From: Lachnospiraceae bacterium | GTDB taxonomy: Bacteria; Bacillota; Clostridia; Lachnospirales; Lachnospiraceae | DNA: 64,000 nt | Assembly: GCA_022483465.1 (NCBI GenBank) | Contig: JAKVNF010000004.1 | Span: forward strand, 707,501-771,500 | Reading direction: 5' to 3' | Shown here: positions 19,271-34,335 of the stretch, in pieces | How the letters are laid out: each line of letters opens with the position of its first letter | How positions within the stretch are numbered: position 1 is the first letter of the stretch | The notes under the pieces: generated by a model | The model's database searches: none | Told to the model about the DNA's origin: nothing | What the model saw: only the letters and a program-made list of their open reading frames with translations | Translations under genes and position numbers: made by a program

Positions 19271-20017
19271 TCATAAATTTCCCAGCCTGTAAAGGGCTTT
19301 CCGGTTCAGCAGGGTGATTCCCTGCCTGCGGTTGACGTCGATGAGCCCGTCGTCCATCATGGACATCAGCTCCCGGGAGACCGAGGGCCTGGCTGCTGAG
19401 ATCTCCCGGGCCATGGTCTCCCGGGTCTCGCAGTAGGGCTCCCCGGGATGGGCCTCGTCGTTCTGGATCAGAACCCGGGCGATCTTCTCCCGCAGGGAAT
19501 TGCTGCTGAGCACCGTCAGCCGCCGGTCCAGGTCATCTGCCTTTCGGGCCAGGATCGAGAGGAAGTTCTCGAGGAGTCTGGCGTGCCGGTTGCAGAACTT
19601 TCCCCCGCAGGCCGTGGAGAACAGGTACTCCCTGGGGATCGACAGAACCTGGGTGCTGCGCTCCGCCTCCGCAAAGTGGTCGTAGTGATCCGAGCCGAGG
19701 AACAGATAGACCTCTCCGAAGAGGTCCCCGGGCTCCTCGCAGTTCTGCAGGTACATGCGGCGTCCGTCCGGGGTGTCCCGGCCCACACTGACAAAGCCGT
19801 CGATCAGCACCAGGACGTTGCGCGGCGCATCGTCCATGTAGAAAATCATGTCGCCCTTGTTGTAGTGGTACAGGACGGAGCCGCTACAGGACAGACATCC
19901 CCCCATCTCCTCCACAGTGAGCCCCGCAAAGAGCGGGCTCCGGTTCAGCGCATAGTAGATCTGATTTCTCTCCAGGAAATCCGGTTCGTACGATTCTCGC
20001 TTGACCTGTTTGTTCAT
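19271..20017 (-). CDS. Crp/Fnr family transcriptional regulator
   Basis: N-terminal cNMP-like fold (LFAGLTVEEMGGCLSC...YNKGDMIFYMDDAPRNVLVLIDGFV) and C-terminal HTH (TMAREISAARPSVSRELMSMMDDGLI). Confidence 0.9.
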   Translation of the reverse strand: MNKQVKRESYEPDFLERNQIYYALNRSPLFAGLTVEEMGGCLSCSGSVLYHYNKGDMIFYMDDAPRNVLVLIDGFVSVGRDTPDGRRMYLQNCEEPGDLFGEVYLFLGSDHYDHFAEAERSTQVLSIPREYLFSTACGGKFCNRHARLLENFLSILARKADDLDRRLTVLSSNSLREKIARVLIQNDEAHPGEPYCETRETMAREISAARPSVSRELMSMMDDGLIDVNRRQGITLLNRKALYRLGNL

Positions 20018-21534
20018 TCACATCCCTTCAGGCAGTACAGGCTGCCGTACTTCTCCTCCAAATAGTTTAAAAAGTCGTTCGGTGTCAGATCCCGCCCTGT
20101 GATCTCCCGGATCCAGGTGGGCGCATCCACCTGATCGGCCCGGGCAAAGACATGGTCTGTCATCCAGCGGTTGATGCCCGCAAAGCTCCCGGACGCCGCC
20201 TCTTTTTCGATGTCCAGATCCTTTGCCATCCTCGTGGCGTACATGGCGTGATACATGTTTCCGAGGGCATAGGTGGGAAAATAGCCAAAGCCCGATGCCC
20301 AGTGGACGTCCTGCAGGATGCCCTCCCGGTCATTGGCCGGCGTCACGCCGAGGTACTCCTGGTACTTCTCGTTCCAGCGCTGCGGCAGGGTTGCAAAGTC
20401 GGTCTCCCCATTGACGATCTCCTTCTCCAACTCATACCGGATGATGATGTGGATCGTGTAGGTAAGCTCATCCGCCTCGGTCCGAATCAGGGAAGGCTCT
20501 ACCGCATTGACGGCCTCGTAGAACTCCTCCTCGGTCACATCCGAGAGCACCTGCGGGAAGATCTCCCGGGCCTTGGGATAGAGCAGGGAGAGGAAGGCCC
20601 TCGAGCGTCCGATCCGGTTCTCGTAAAAGCGCGACACGGACTCGTGCATCCCCATGGTCTTGTTCTGGTTGATGAAGTGGTCCCAGTTCTCCCTGGGCTG
20701 CAGCTGCTCAAACAGGGCGTGTCCGCCCTCGTGGATCACCGTGAAGATGCTGCTGAGGAACTGGTTCGGATAGTAGTGGGTCGTGATCCGCACATCGTCC
20801 CGGCCAAGGCCATCGGTGAAAGGGTGCTCCGTGGTGGTGATGGCGCCGCGCTCCTTGTCAAAGCAGAGGACATCCATCAGCCACTCCGCCATCTGTTTCT
20901 GCTGCTCGTCGGTCACCGAGCGGGAGAGAAAGTCGGTGCGGATCTTCTTTTTGGACTTGCGGATCCTCTGAAGAAGGGGAAGGAGCCGCTCCTTGCAGGT
21001 GCCAAAGATCTCGTCCAGCTGCTTCTGGGTCATGCCCCGCTCGTACTGGTCCAACAGGCAGTCATAGGGGGTGGCATAGCTGCCCTCGCACTTTGCGATC
21101 TCCTCCTTCTGCGCCGCCGTCACGGCCTGGAGCGATGGCGCAAAGATCCGATAGTCCGCCCTGTTTTTGGCCTCGAGCCAGTCCACAAAGGCCTTGCTGT
21201 AGACCTTCCGGTGGGCCGCGTCCATCTCGGGCGTGATGTTCTTCGTCCGCGCCCGCTCCCGGTGAAGGGTCTCCGCCAGCACCTGATCCAGCGGTTCCAG
21301 CTCCTTGCGCTCTTCGTACAGCCGATCCGCCGCAGCGAGGAATGCCGGATCCTTCTTCAGGGAAAAGGCGCGGTTCTCCAAAAAGGCAATGATCTCTCCC
21401 TGCTCCTCCATGCCCTTCTTCGGGCAGATGGTCTCCTCATCGTAGTTCAGTACACGGCAGGCGTGTTCATACTGCTCTGCCTCCCGCAGCACCTTCTGTA
21501 CCGTTTCAAGATCCTGTCTGGTCGTCTCCTGCAT
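20014..21534 (-). CDS. M32 family carboxypeptidase
   Basis: IFTVIHEGGHALFEQLQP (HExxH-type motif), TMGMHESVSRFYENRIGRS, GYFPTYALGNMYHAMYA. Confidence 0.93.
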   Translation of the reverse strand: MQETTRQDLETVQKVLREAEQYEHACRVLNYDEETICPKKGMEEQGEIIAFLENRAFSLKKDPAFLAAADRLYEERKELEPLDQVLAETLHRERARTKNITPEMDAAHRKVYSKAFVDWLEAKNRADYRIFAPSLQAVTAAQKEEIAKCEGSYATPYDCLLDQYERGMTQKQLDEIFGTCKERLLPLLQRIRKSKKKIRTDFLSRSVTDEQQKQMAEWLMDVLCFDKERGAITTTEHPFTDGLGRDDVRITTHYYPNQFLSSIFTVIHEGGHALFEQLQPRENWDHFINQNKTMGMHESVSRFYENRIGRSRAFLSLLYPKAREIFPQVLSDVTEEEFYEAVNAVEPSLIRTEADELTYTIHIIIRYELEKEIVNGETDFATLPQRWNEKYQEYLGVTPANDREGILQDVHWASGFGYFPTYALGNMYHAMYATRMAKDLDIEKEAASGSFAGINRWMTDHVFARADQVDAPTWIREITGRDLTPNDFLNYLEEKYGSLYCLKGCE

Positions 21535-21605
21535 GATTTGTCCTCCCATAAAAAAGGGGCGGCGGAGGAGTCCCCGCCGCTCTCTGCTGTTTTCCGCGTT
21601 CAGGC

Positions 21606-21923
21606 TCAGCCGTGCAGGCCGTCTGTCTGCCGCTGCATGTCCTCCACAACGATATCGTAGATCTCTCCGAGTGACCGGCAGTACTCCAGAACCAGCCAGG
21701 GCTCATTGGTGTGATAATGCAGCTTGATGGTTGCCTTCTCTCCGCCAAAGTCATCCTCGCCGGTGTCGCCCGCCACAATCAGGCTGTCTCCCTTAAAGGT
21801 GCTGATGATGTGATCCCGGATCTCATCCACCAGGTCATCGCAGGCATCGTCGTCTGCGCCGTACTTGTCCAGCAGCAGCTGGGTGTCATAGCGAAACTCA
21901 ATGATCTCCTTGTGTTCTCTCAT
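21606..21923 (-). CDS. hypothetical protein
   Basis: 105-aa ORF between ftsH and M32 peptidase genes, same strand; no family recognised. Confidence 0.6.
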   Translation of the reverse strand: MREHKEIIEFRYDTQLLLDKYGADDDACDDLVDEIRDHIISTFKGDSLIVAGDTGEDDFGGEKATIKLHYHTNEPWLVLEYCRSLGEIYDIVVEDMQRQTDGLHG

Positions 21924-21935
21924 TCTCTGTCTTCC

Positions 21936-23822
<1,887 letters not shown>

Positions 23823-23929
23823 ACAGTTACCTCCTCATGTAACAATTGCAAATACGATTATAAACGAAAAAAGGATAAGTTCACACTGCAGAAAGATGAA
23901 ATTTACATGAAACAAGAATAATGACAGCT

Positions 23930-24727
23930 TTATTTTTCCTGGGCTGCGGTATGTTCCGACTGCACGGCAGCGGGATCGAATTCTGCAGCGCCGAGATCCT
24001 TTGGCCAAGAGAGCGCGGTCATGGTCTCTGTGGCGGGATCAAAGACATAAAAGGCCTCCTCATAGTCCTCCCCGCCGTCGTCGATCTCCAGCTTCATGTA
24101 GATCTTCGTCACGTTTCCGTCATCGTCCAGCGCAAAGCCCTGCATGTTGGTGGAGTGCAGGCTCCCGGAAAGACCCAGGGCCGTATATCCGTCGCTGACC
24201 TTCTGGGAGAGCTCCACTCCGGTGATTCCGGTGGAGTCCAACGCCTCCACCGCGGTGATGGGTGTGTCGTCGGCAATCTGGTAGGCGAGGCTGCAGAGGT
24301 TTCTGGTCTGTTTCACCCGGCCCGTCAGGGTGGTCACGTACTCGGTCTGGTAGTAGGTCGCCTGCAGATAGGAATCCGAGGTGCTCTCGTCCGTGTGGAT
24401 CATCATGAGCTTTTTGTCGGAGGAGAGGTCCACCTGGTAGTCCTTCTCCGCGCTTTCTGCGATCTCATTGAGCTTTTCCATGCCCTCCGCCGGCACCCCA
24501 GTGGAGGTGGTAAAGGAGGGCAGGGAGGAGGCAATGCCGGTCTCTTCCACATCGGTATCCTCTCCGGTCTCCAGCTGCATCGTGTCCGCTTCCAGTGGGA
24601 TGGTTTCGAGCTTCGGGGTGCCCGGCTTCTTCCCGATCTTTGCGCAGCCGGCCACGGCCGCCGCAAAGAGAAGGAGAAGGGCCGGGAGCACTGCGCCCCG
24701 CATCCTGTGCTGTCTGTTCTTCCCCAT
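23930..24727 (-). CDS. putative lipoprotein of unknown function
   Basis: LLLLFAAAVAGCAKIGKK lipobox; no family recognised. Confidence 0.7.
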   Translation of the reverse strand: MGKNRQHRMRGAVLPALLLLFAAAVAGCAKIGKKPGTPKLETIPLEADTMQLETGEDTDVEETGIASSLPSFTTSTGVPAEGMEKLNEIAESAEKDYQVDLSSDKKLMMIHTDESTSDSYLQATYYQTEYVTTLTGRVKQTRNLCSLAYQIADDTPITAVEALDSTGITGVELSQKVSDGYTALGLSGSLHSTNMQGFALDDDGNVTKIYMKLEIDDGGEDYEEAFYVFDPATETMTALSWPKDLGAAEFDPAAVQSEHTAAQEK

Positions 24728-24860
24728 TTGTCAGGCTCCTTTCCCTGTTTGCCATATTAACATTGCGGATTTGCGCTTGCAATCCGGCCCCGGATGGTAT
24801 ACTCAACTCAGACGGAAATACCTGAATACACCGAAATGAAATGAGAAAGAGGACACCGCT

Positions 24861-25619
24861 TTGAGACTGAGAAATATTCCCCGCGCACAGAATGTCATCG
24901 AGGAGAGCTGCTATGTGATCCGGGATCCCCAGCAGCACCGGGGCTGCTGGAAAGAACTGTTTGGCAATGATCACCCAGTCCGCCTGGAAATCGGCACCGG
25001 AAAGGGAAAGTTCCTGCTGCAGCTGGCCGCGGAAAATCCAAACTTCAACTACATCGGCCTGGAGAAGTACTCCAGCGTTTTGCTTCGGGGCGTGGAGGAG
25101 CAGGATCAGCTCCAGCTTCCCAATCTCTACTTTGTCCGGGGCGAGGCGGAGCTTCTCACCGAGTACTTTGGGGAGGGGGAGATCGACCGAATCTACCTCA
25201 ACTTCTCCGATCCCTGGCCCAAGGAGCGAAACGCCAAGCGCCGCCTTCCCTCCCACCAGTTCCTGCAGCGCTACGACGAGATCCTCGTGCAGGGCGGCAC
25301 CATCGAGTTCAAGACGGACAACAGGGATCTGTTTGACTTCGGCCTTGCTGAGGCGCCCCTTGGCGGCTTTCGGGTCGTCCAGTGTACCTATGACCTGCAC
25401 CACGACCCCGTCATGAACCAGGGCAACATCATGACCGAGTACGAGGAGCGGTTCTCGAAAAAGGGAAACCCCATCTGCAAGTTCATCCTGGAGCGGGACC
25501 CCAATGCAGACCGGGAGGCCATGGCCCGCGCCCAGAAGGACCTGGAGCGGGAGGCCGTCCTGCGGCAGGATGCGGAGCGCGCCTTCGAGGCCCGGAAGGA
25601 CGGGGAAAACGTTAAATAA
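24861..25619 (+). CDS. trmB: tRNA (guanine-N7-)-methyltransferase
   Basis: LEIGTGKGKFLLQLAAENPNFNYIGLEKYSSVLLRG...IYLNFSDPWPKERNAKRRL. Confidence 0.95.
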   Translation: MRLRNIPRAQNVIEESCYVIRDPQQHRGCWKELFGNDHPVRLEIGTGKGKFLLQLAAENPNFNYIGLEKYSSVLLRGVEEQDQLQLPNLYFVRGEAELLTEYFGEGEIDRIYLNFSDPWPKERNAKRRLPSHQFLQRYDEILVQGGTIEFKTDNRDLFDFGLAEAPLGGFRVVQCTYDLHHDPVMNQGNIMTEYEERFSKKGNPICKFILERDPNADREAMARAQKDLEREAVLRQDAERAFEARKDGENVK

Positions 25620-25742
25620 TTAACACACAATTTCATTGCGTGCAATCTAATAACGTGGTATTCTGAAGGGGAAGGCAGACAACTCCGATTCCAGAGGAAG
25701 GGGAAAATCTGGATGAAGAACATCGCATAAAGGAGTAGAATC

Positions 25743-26063
25743 ATGGTGATCATTACATCCGAAAATTTTGAAACCGAAGTTCTGCAGAGCAAGATCCCGG
25801 TTCTGGTAGATTTCTATGCGGACTGGTGCGGCCCCTGCAAGATGATGGCTCCCACGGTGGAGGCCATGGAGGACGTCTACAAAGACAAGCTCAAGATCGC
25901 AAAGCTGAACGTAGACGACAATCCGGATCTTGCGGAGAAGTATAACGTCATGTCCATCCCCACCCTGATCTTCTTTGACGGCGGCAGCGCTGTCCAGACG
26001 AGCGTCGGTCTCATTTCCAGAAGCGCACTGCAGGAGAAGATTGATTCCATTGTCCATGCATAA
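25743..26063 (+). CDS. trx: thioredoxin
   Basis: VLVDFYADWCGPCKMMAPTVE active site. Confidence 0.95.
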   Translation: MVIITSENFETEVLQSKIPVLVDFYADWCGPCKMMAPTVEAMEDVYKDKLKIAKLNVDDNPDLAEKYNVMSIPTLIFFDGGSAVQTSVGLISRSALQEKIDSIVHA

Positions 26064-27570
26064 TCACAGTGATTCCAAACATCACGCACATTTGCTCTGC
26101 GCTGCCCTTTTGGGCGGCGCAGTTTTGTTATCCTCCTGGACCTGTTCCCTGCCGGCACAGGCCGAGACCCTGACGGATGACGGCCACCCCTATGACCAGG
26201 CGGCAGAGGCCGAGCGCCTCGCCGAGCCGGTGCAGAGCAACGACCTGGCGGATTGGCCCCAGGGCCCCTCCTGCTCCGCGGAGGGCGCCATCGTCATGGA
26301 CATCGACACCGGCGCCATCCTGTACCAGAAGAACATCCATGAGCATCTCTATCCCGCCAGCACCACCAAGATGCTGACCTGCCTCATCGCGGCCGAAAAC
26401 CTGGACCTCTCGGACACGGTCACCTTCTCGGAGAAGGCGGTGGACTCCATCCCGGCGGACGGCTCCAGCATCGGCATCGACGTGGGGGAGAGCCTGACCG
26501 TGGAGGAGTGCCTCTATGGCATCCTGGTGGGCTCGGCCAACGAGTGCGCCAACGCGATCGCCGAGAAGACCGCGGGCTCCATCGACGCCTTTGTCGACAT
26601 GATGAACGAGAAGGCCAAGGAGCTCGGCTGCACCGACTCCCACTTTGCCAATCCCAACGGCCTGTACCTGGAGGACCACTACACCAGCCCCCACGACCTG
26701 GCGCTGATCGCCTCCGCTTTTTTCAAGAACGACACGCTCCTTAGGCTCGGCAACACCCCCCAGTACCACTTTGAGGCAACCGCAACCCAGCCGGACGACT
26801 TCTGGATCACCAACAAGCACAAGCTGATCACCGGGGAGATCGCCTGCGATGGCGTCATCGGCGGCAAGACCGGATACACCGGAGAGGCCAAGGAGTGCCT
26901 GGTCACCGGATGCGAGCGCAACGGCATGCGGCTGGCCTGCGTCGTCATGAAGGAGGACTCCCCCAAGCAGTTCACCGACACCGTGGCGCTCTTTGACTAC
27001 GGCTTTTCCAACTTCTCCCACGTCTCCCCGGCGGAGAGCGACACCACCTACACGCTGCAGACGGCGGACTTCCTGACCCAGGGGAGCGATCTGTTCGGGG
27101 ATTCCACCCCGCTGTTTTCCATCTCGGAGGACAGCACCGTGACCCTGCCGGACGGGATCTCCTTTGACCAGGTCACCTCCACCATCGACGCGGATGACAA
27201 CATCACCTACACCTACGGGGAGGGAGACGACGCAGTGACCCTCGGCACCGCCACCCTGCAGAAAAATACCACGGACACCAGCGGAACCGCCGCAAAGTCG
27301 TCCTCCCTGGCCGCCCGGATCCGGAACCTGTTTTTCATCAGCGGCATCAGCGGAACGCTCTTTGTCAACCTCCCGAACGTGCTGCTCTTGATCCTTGCCG
27401 TCGGCGGCGTCTGCATCCTGATCTTCGAGCTGCGCGCCCTGCAGCGCTACCGCAGATCCCACAGGGGCCTCGGCAGAAGGGGACGGCGCGCAACGCCCCT
27501 TCCAAAGAGCACCGGCCCGCGGCGCGGGTATGAACTCCCCGAGGAGTTCGGAAGACACTACTACGACTGA
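26056..27570 (+). CDS. D-alanyl-D-alanine carboxypeptidase (S11)
   Basis: YPASTTKMLTCLIA (SxxK), SANECANAIAE (SxN), DGVIGGKTGYTGEAKECLV (KTG); C-terminal TM. Confidence 0.94.
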   Translation: MHNHSDSKHHAHLLCAALLGGAVLLSSWTCSLPAQAETLTDDGHPYDQAAEAERLAEPVQSNDLADWPQGPSCSAEGAIVMDIDTGAILYQKNIHEHLYPASTTKMLTCLIAAENLDLSDTVTFSEKAVDSIPADGSSIGIDVGESLTVEECLYGILVGSANECANAIAEKTAGSIDAFVDMMNEKAKELGCTDSHFANPNGLYLEDHYTSPHDLALIASAFFKNDTLLRLGNTPQYHFEATATQPDDFWITNKHKLITGEIACDGVIGGKTGYTGEAKECLVTGCERNGMRLACVVMKEDSPKQFTDTVALFDYGFSNFSHVSPAESDTTYTLQTADFLTQGSDLFGDSTPLFSISEDSTVTLPDGISFDQVTSTIDADDNITYTYGEGDDAVTLGTATLQKNTTDTSGTAAKSSSLAARIRNLFFISGISGTLFVNLPNVLLLILAVGGVCILIFELRALQRYRRSHRGLGRRGRRATPLPKSTGPRRGYELPEEFGRHYYD

Positions 27571-27588
27571 ACCGAGAGAGGAGGCACC

Positions 27589-28137
27589 ATGCCAAACACC
27601 GGAAAGCGCGGCATCTACTGCAGAACCCTGGCACAGGACTACTGCGTCCTCGACCTGGAGACCACCGGCCTCTCCCCGACAAACAACGAGATCATCGAGA
27701 TCGCCATGCTCCGGGTGCGGGGCGGCAAGGTGCAGGACGTCTTCCAGACCCTGTGCCGGCCAAAGCACAAAATCTCCTCCTTCATCACCGGGCTCACCGG
27801 CATCTCCAACGAGATGGTGGCGGATGCCCCGGCGGTGGAGGAGGTCATCCGGGACGCCTTTCACTTTCTGGGAGACGACCTGATCGTCGGCCACAACGTG
27901 TCCTTCGACCTGCGGTTTTTGTCCGCCGCGCTGGGGGAGGATTTTGACAACCACTACGCGGACACGATGCAGCTCTCACGACGCCTCTTCCCGGGCGGCT
28001 CCCACTCCCTGGAGGACCTCAAGAAGCGCTTTGGCATCACCTGCGTCAGCCACCGGGCGCAGAGCGACTGCGAGGCCACCCAGATCCTCTACGAGATCAT
28101 CCGCAAAAAGGTCCAGGAGGAGCACATCTGCCTGTGA
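27589..28137 (+). CDS. DnaQ-like 3'-5' exonuclease
   Basis: YCVLDLETTGLSPTNNEIIEIAMLRV...VGHNVSFDLRFL...HRAQSDCEAT. Confidence 0.92.
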   Translation: MPNTGKRGIYCRTLAQDYCVLDLETTGLSPTNNEIIEIAMLRVRGGKVQDVFQTLCRPKHKISSFITGLTGISNEMVADAPAVEEVIRDAFHFLGDDLIVGHNVSFDLRFLSAALGEDFDNHYADTMQLSRRLFPGGSHSLEDLKKRFGITCVSHRAQSDCEATQILYEIIRKKVQEEHICL

Positions 28138-28166
28138 CCGTTCAGGCACCATTTCCATACAACAAC

Positions 28167-28202
28167 AAAGGACCTGCAGCCCACTGGCTGCAGGTCCTTT
28201 TT
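28167..28202. terminator. bidirectional terminator between convergent exonuclease and gyrA genes
   Basis: AAAGGACCTGCAGCC-cact-GGCTGCAGGTCCTTTTT. Confidence 0.92.
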
Positions 28203-28219
28203 GATTGCTGTATTTTTGC

Positions 28220-30880
28220 TTAGTTTTCGGAATCGGAGTCATCCTCGCCGGACTCTGCATCCTTCTCTGCCCGGTCGAGCAGCTCGTCGATGTCGGAGTA
28301 GTCCTCATCGTCCTCGTTCGGGACCTTTGCCTCCTGGTCCGCCGGTGTGACCACCTCTTCGCCGGAGGATTCATAGGACTCCCCGGTGTAGAGCTCGTGA
28401 TCGCCGGGATCGGGCAGCTCCTCCTCCACGTCGTCGCGGACCTTGGCGATCTTCACAACCTTCACGCCCTGTTCCAGCTGCACCAGCTTGACGCCGGAGG
28501 TCACCCTGCCGTGGATGGCCACATCGCTCATCCGGATCTGGATGATGATGCCGGCGGAGGTGATCATCATGATCTCGCTGTCATCGGTCACTGCCTTGAC
28601 GCCGGTCACAAGGCCGGTCCGGTCCGTGATCTTGTAGCACTTCACGCCGCGGCCGCCCCTAGCCTGCACCTTGAACTCCGACAGGGCGGTGCGCTTTCCG
28701 ATGCCGTACTCAGAGACGATCAGGAGAGAATCTCCCTGGGTGTTGAGCTGTGCGCCCACCACCTCGTCGTCCGGATCCAGGCGGATGCCGCGGATGCCCG
28801 CCGCATTCCGGCCGGTGCCCCGCACATCGCTCTCGCGGAAGCGGATCGCCATGCCCTTGCGGGTGACCAGGAAGATCTCGTCCCCGGCCACGGTCTGCTT
28901 GACCTCGATGAGCTCATCGTCCTCCCGCAGGTTGATCGCGTTGAGGCCGCTCTTGCGGATGTTCTCAAAGGCGCGGTTGCTGGTCTTCTTGACCACGCCC
29001 TTCTTGGTCACCATGAACAGGCTCTTGGAGAGGTCATAGTGGGTCGAGGGCACAATCGCACTGATCTTCTCATCCGGGCCGAGGGCCAGGAGATTGACGA
29101 TCGCCGTGCCCCGGGAACTCCGGGAGCCCTCGGGGATCTTGTAGGCCTTGAGCTTGTAGACACGGCCCTTGTTCGTAAAGAACAGGATCATGTCCTTCTT
29201 GGCGCACATCAGGATGTCCTCGATGAAGTCGTTGTCGATGGTCTGGGTGCCCCGGATGCCGCGGCCGCCGCGGTTCTGGGCGCGGAACTCATCCGCGGTC
29301 ATCCGCTTGATGTAGCCGAGACTGGTCCTGGTGATGACCACGTTTTCGTTCTTGATGAGGTCCTCGACCTCAAAATCCGACATGTCTGCCTGCATGTCGA
29401 TCTTGCTTCTCCGGTCATCCCCGTACTTCTCGGCGATGGTGTTCATCTCATCGCGGATGACGCCCAGCAGTAAGTTCTTGTCCCCCAGAATCGCCGTCAG
29501 CCTCTCAATCGTTGCCAGGAGCTCCTTGTGCTCCGCCTCCACCTTGTCGCGCTCCAAGCCGGTCAGTGCGCGCAGCCGCATGTCCACGATGGCCTGCGTC
29601 TGCTTGTCGTCCAGGCCGAACCGCTCGGTCAGGTGATTCTTGGCCTCCTGCACGGTCTTGCTGCTGCGGATGATGCTGACCACCTCATCGATGTGGTCCA
29701 GCGCCACCAGCAAGCCCTGCAGCAGGTGATCCCGCTCCTGGGCCTTGTTCAGGTCGTACCGGGTCCTGCGGGTGACCACGTCCTCCTGGTGTTGCAGGTA
29801 GTAGGTCAGCACCTCCTTCAGGTTCAGGACCTTGGGCTCGTTGCCCACCAGGGCGATCATGTTGACGCCGAAGGTGTCCTGCATCTGGGTGTGCTTGAAG
29901 AGCTGGTTTAACACGATATTCGGGTTGGCATCGTGCCGCAGCTCGATGACCACCCGCATGCCCTCCCGGTCGGACTCATCGCGTAGGTCGGTGATGCCCT
30001 CGAGGCGCTTGTCCTTGACGAGGTCCGCGATGGTGCGGATCAGGTTTGCCTTGTTGACCAGGTAGGGGAGCTCGGTCACCACGATCCGGCTCTTGCCGTT
30101 TGCCATGGGCTCGATGGCCGTCACCGCCCGGGTGATGACCTTGCCGCGGCCGGTCAGGTAGGCCTGTCTGGCTCCCTGCAGGCCCATGATGATGCCGCCG
30201 GTGGGGAAGTCCGGCGCCTTGATGATGTCGAGGATCTCCTCGATGTCGGTGTCCCGGTTCTCCTCGATCCGGTTGTTGATCATCCGGGTGCAGGCTGCCA
30301 CCACCTCGCGCAGGTTGTGGGGCGGGATGTTGGTCGCCATGCCCACGGCAATGCCCGTGGTACCGTTGACGAGGAGGTTCGGGAAGCGGGAGGGCATGAC
30401 CGCGGGTTCCTTCTCCGTCTCATCGAAGTTCGGGACGAAGTCCACGGTGTCCTTGTTGATGTCCGCCATCATCTCCATCGAGATTTTGGTCAGCCTTGCC
30501 TCGGTGTATCGCATGGCAGCGGCACCGTCGCCGTCGACGGAGCCGAAGTTTCCATGGCCGTCCACCAGGCAGTAGCGCATGGACCAGGGCTGTGCCATAT
30601 AGACCAGGGCGCCGTAGATCGAGCTGTCCCCGTGGGGGTGATATTTGCCCATCGTGTCGCCGACGATACGGGCGCACTTTCTGTGGGGCTTGTCCGGGGT
30701 ATTGCCCAGCTCGCTCATGGCCCAGAGGATACGCCTCTGGACAGGCTTCAGGCCGTCTCTGACATCAGGCAGCGCACGGGACACGATGACGCTCATCGCG
30801 TAATCGATGTACGAATTGCGCATGGTCTGGTCCAGATCCACATCCTGAATTCTGCTGCTGTCAAATACGTTGTCGTCCAT
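28220..30880 (-). CDS. gyrA: DNA gyrase subunit A
   Basis: [53 protein letters not shown]. Confidence 0.98.
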   Translation of the reverse strand: MDDNVFDSSRIQDVDLDQTMRNSYIDYAMSVIVSRALPDVRDGLKPVQRRILWAMSELGNTPDKPHRKCARIVGDTMGKYHPHGDSSIYGALVYMAQPWSMRYCLVDGHGNFGSVDGDGAAAMRYTEARLTKISMEMMADINKDTVDFVPNFDETEKEPAVMPSRFPNLLVNGTTGIAVGMATNIPPHNLREVVAACTRMINNRIEENRDTDIEEILDIIKAPDFPTGGIIMGLQGARQAYLTGRGKVITRAVTAIEPMANGKSRIVVTELPYLVNKANLIRTIADLVKDKRLEGITDLRDESDREGMRVVIELRHDANPNIVLNQLFKHTQMQDTFGVNMIALVGNEPKVLNLKEVLTYYLQHQEDVVTRRTRYDLNKAQERDHLLQGLLVALDHIDEVVSIIRSSKTVQEAKNHLTERFGLDDKQTQAIVDMRLRALTGLERDKVEAEHKELLATIERLTAILGDKNLLLGVIRDEMNTIAEKYGDDRRSKIDMQADMSDFEVEDLIKNENVVITRTSLGYIKRMTADEFRAQNRGGRGIRGTQTIDNDFIEDILMCAKKDMILFFTNKGRVYKLKAYKIPEGSRSSRGTAIVNLLALGPDEKISAIVPSTHYDLSKSLFMVTKKGVVKKTSNRAFENIRKSGLNAINLREDDELIEVKQTVAGDEIFLVTRKGMAIRFRESDVRGTGRNAAGIRGIRLDPDDEVVGAQLNTQGDSLLIVSEYGIGKRTALSEFKVQARGGRGVKCYKITDRTGLVTGVKAVTDDSEIMMITSAGIIIQIRMSDVAIHGRVTSGVKLVQLEQGVKVVKIAKVRDDVEEELPDPGDHELYTGESYESSGEEVVTPADQEAKVPNEDDEDYSDIDELLDRAEKDAESGEDDSDSEN

Positions 30881-30896
30881 GCCGGTTCATTTCTCC

Positions 30897-33005
<2,109 letters not shown>

Positions 33006-34091
33006 TCAATTGCTCTGTGTCACCACGCCGTTCTCCACCCGGTAGAGCCGGTCGATGGCAAAACGGTGGCTGACAAACTCATCCAGTCCCGTGCAGGTGA
33101 TGAACGTCTGGATGCCGCCAAGGGAGTCGAGCAGGGTGTTCTGCCGGCTGGTGTCGAGCTCGGAGAGCACGTCGTCGAGCATCAGCACTGGGGAGTCGCC
33201 GATCATTTTCTTCACCAGCTCGATCTCCGCCAGCTTCAGGGAGAGCGCGCAGGTGCGCTGCTGGCCCTGACTCCCGAATTTCCGCAGGTCGATCTCGTTG
33301 CAGACAAAGGAAAAGTCGTCCTTGTGGGGGCCGACCGACGTGGATTTGAGATACTTGTCCCGCTCCCGGTTCTGGAGGAGCTTCTCCCGCAGCTGATCCG
33401 CCTCGGTGTCCGGCTGGTACAGCAGGGAGAGGTGCTCCTTTCCCCCGGAGAGCTTGAGATGGATGTCCCCGATGAGCTGCGCCAGGCTGTTCATGAACTC
33501 CCGGCGCCTTGCGATGATCTTTCCGCCGTAGTCCGTAAGCTGGTCGTCCCAGACTTCCAGCGTTGCCTCCAATCCGGGGTTGTTCCAGATCTCCTTCAGG
33601 AGCTTGTTCCGCTGGTCCACGATGCGGTTGTAGTGATTCAGGTTGTAGAGATAGTTCCCGTCCAGCTGACACAGTTCCATGTCCAGGAAGTGGCGCCGGT
33701 AGGCGGGCCCGTTCTTGACAATGGTCAGATCCTCCGGGGAGAAAAAGACGATGTGCAGAAGGCCCATCAGCTGGGCGGCGCGCTTTAACTTCTGGCCGTT
33801 GACGGCCAGTCCCTTGGTCTTGGCGGCGCGCAGATGCATGTCGACCTGGTAGTCCACCCCGTTCTTGATGAGCACCGTGCGGATGTGTCCCTCCTGGCAG
33901 CCGAACCGGATCATATCCCGATCCCGCACGCTCCGGTGGGACTTGGTGGTCGCCACCAGGTACAGTGCCTCCAGGATGTTGGTCTTTCCCTGGGCATTGT
34001 CGCCGTAGAGGATGTTGGTGCCCGGTGAGAACTCCAGAGAGAGCGCCTCATAGTTTCGAAAATCCGCCAGCTGCAGTGACTTGATGTACAT
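33006..34091 (-). CDS. recF: DNA replication/repair protein RecF
   Basis: MYIKSLQLADFRNYEALSLEFSPGTNILYGDNAQGKTNILEALYL; VLMLDDVLSELD. Confidence 0.98.
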   Translation of the reverse strand: MYIKSLQLADFRNYEALSLEFSPGTNILYGDNAQGKTNILEALYLVATTKSHRSVRDRDMIRFGCQEGHIRTVLIKNGVDYQVDMHLRAAKTKGLAVNGQKLKRAAQLMGLLHIVFFSPEDLTIVKNGPAYRRHFLDMELCQLDGNYLYNLNHYNRIVDQRNKLLKEIWNNPGLEATLEVWDDQLTDYGGKIIARRREFMNSLAQLIGDIHLKLSGGKEHLSLLYQPDTEADQLREKLLQNRERDKYLKSTSVGPHKDDFSFVCNEIDLRKFGSQGQQRTCALSLKLAEIELVKKMIGDSPVLMLDDVLSELDTSRQNTLLDSLGGIQTFITCTGLDEFVSHRFAIDRLYRVENGVVTQSN

Positions 34092-34097
34092 GGCGGG

Positions 34098-34316
34098 TCA
34101 GTCCTGCCGGGGTGCGCGCACCGTCACGGTCTGCTGGCCGTAGGTGAAACTGTCCCCGTCCCGGAGCTTCTTACCGCGGCGCAGTTCCGTCTCCCCGTTG
34201 ACCGACACCTTCCCCTCTGTGATGACGTCCTTTGCCTCGACGCCGTTTTCCACCAGCCCCGCCAGCTTCATGGCCTGGCCGAGCCGGATAAATTCATCCC
34301 TGATTGTGATTTCCAT
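34098..34316 (-). CDS. S4-domain RNA-binding protein (YaaA-like)
   Basis: MEITIRDEFIRLGQAMKLAGLVENGVEAKDVITEGKVSVNGETELRRGKKLRDGD, between dnaN and recF. Confidence 0.92.
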   Translation of the reverse strand: MEITIRDEFIRLGQAMKLAGLVENGVEAKDVITEGKVSVNGETELRRGKKLRDGDSFTYGQQTVTVRAPRQD

Positions 34317-34335
34317 GCTGCCTCCTGGCAGTGCC

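Noticed and set aside
26128-27954. 608-aa minus-strand ORF opposite D-Ala-D-Ala carboxypeptidase
   Set aside because: Shadow ORF; plus strand encodes clear SxxK/SxN/KTG motifs.
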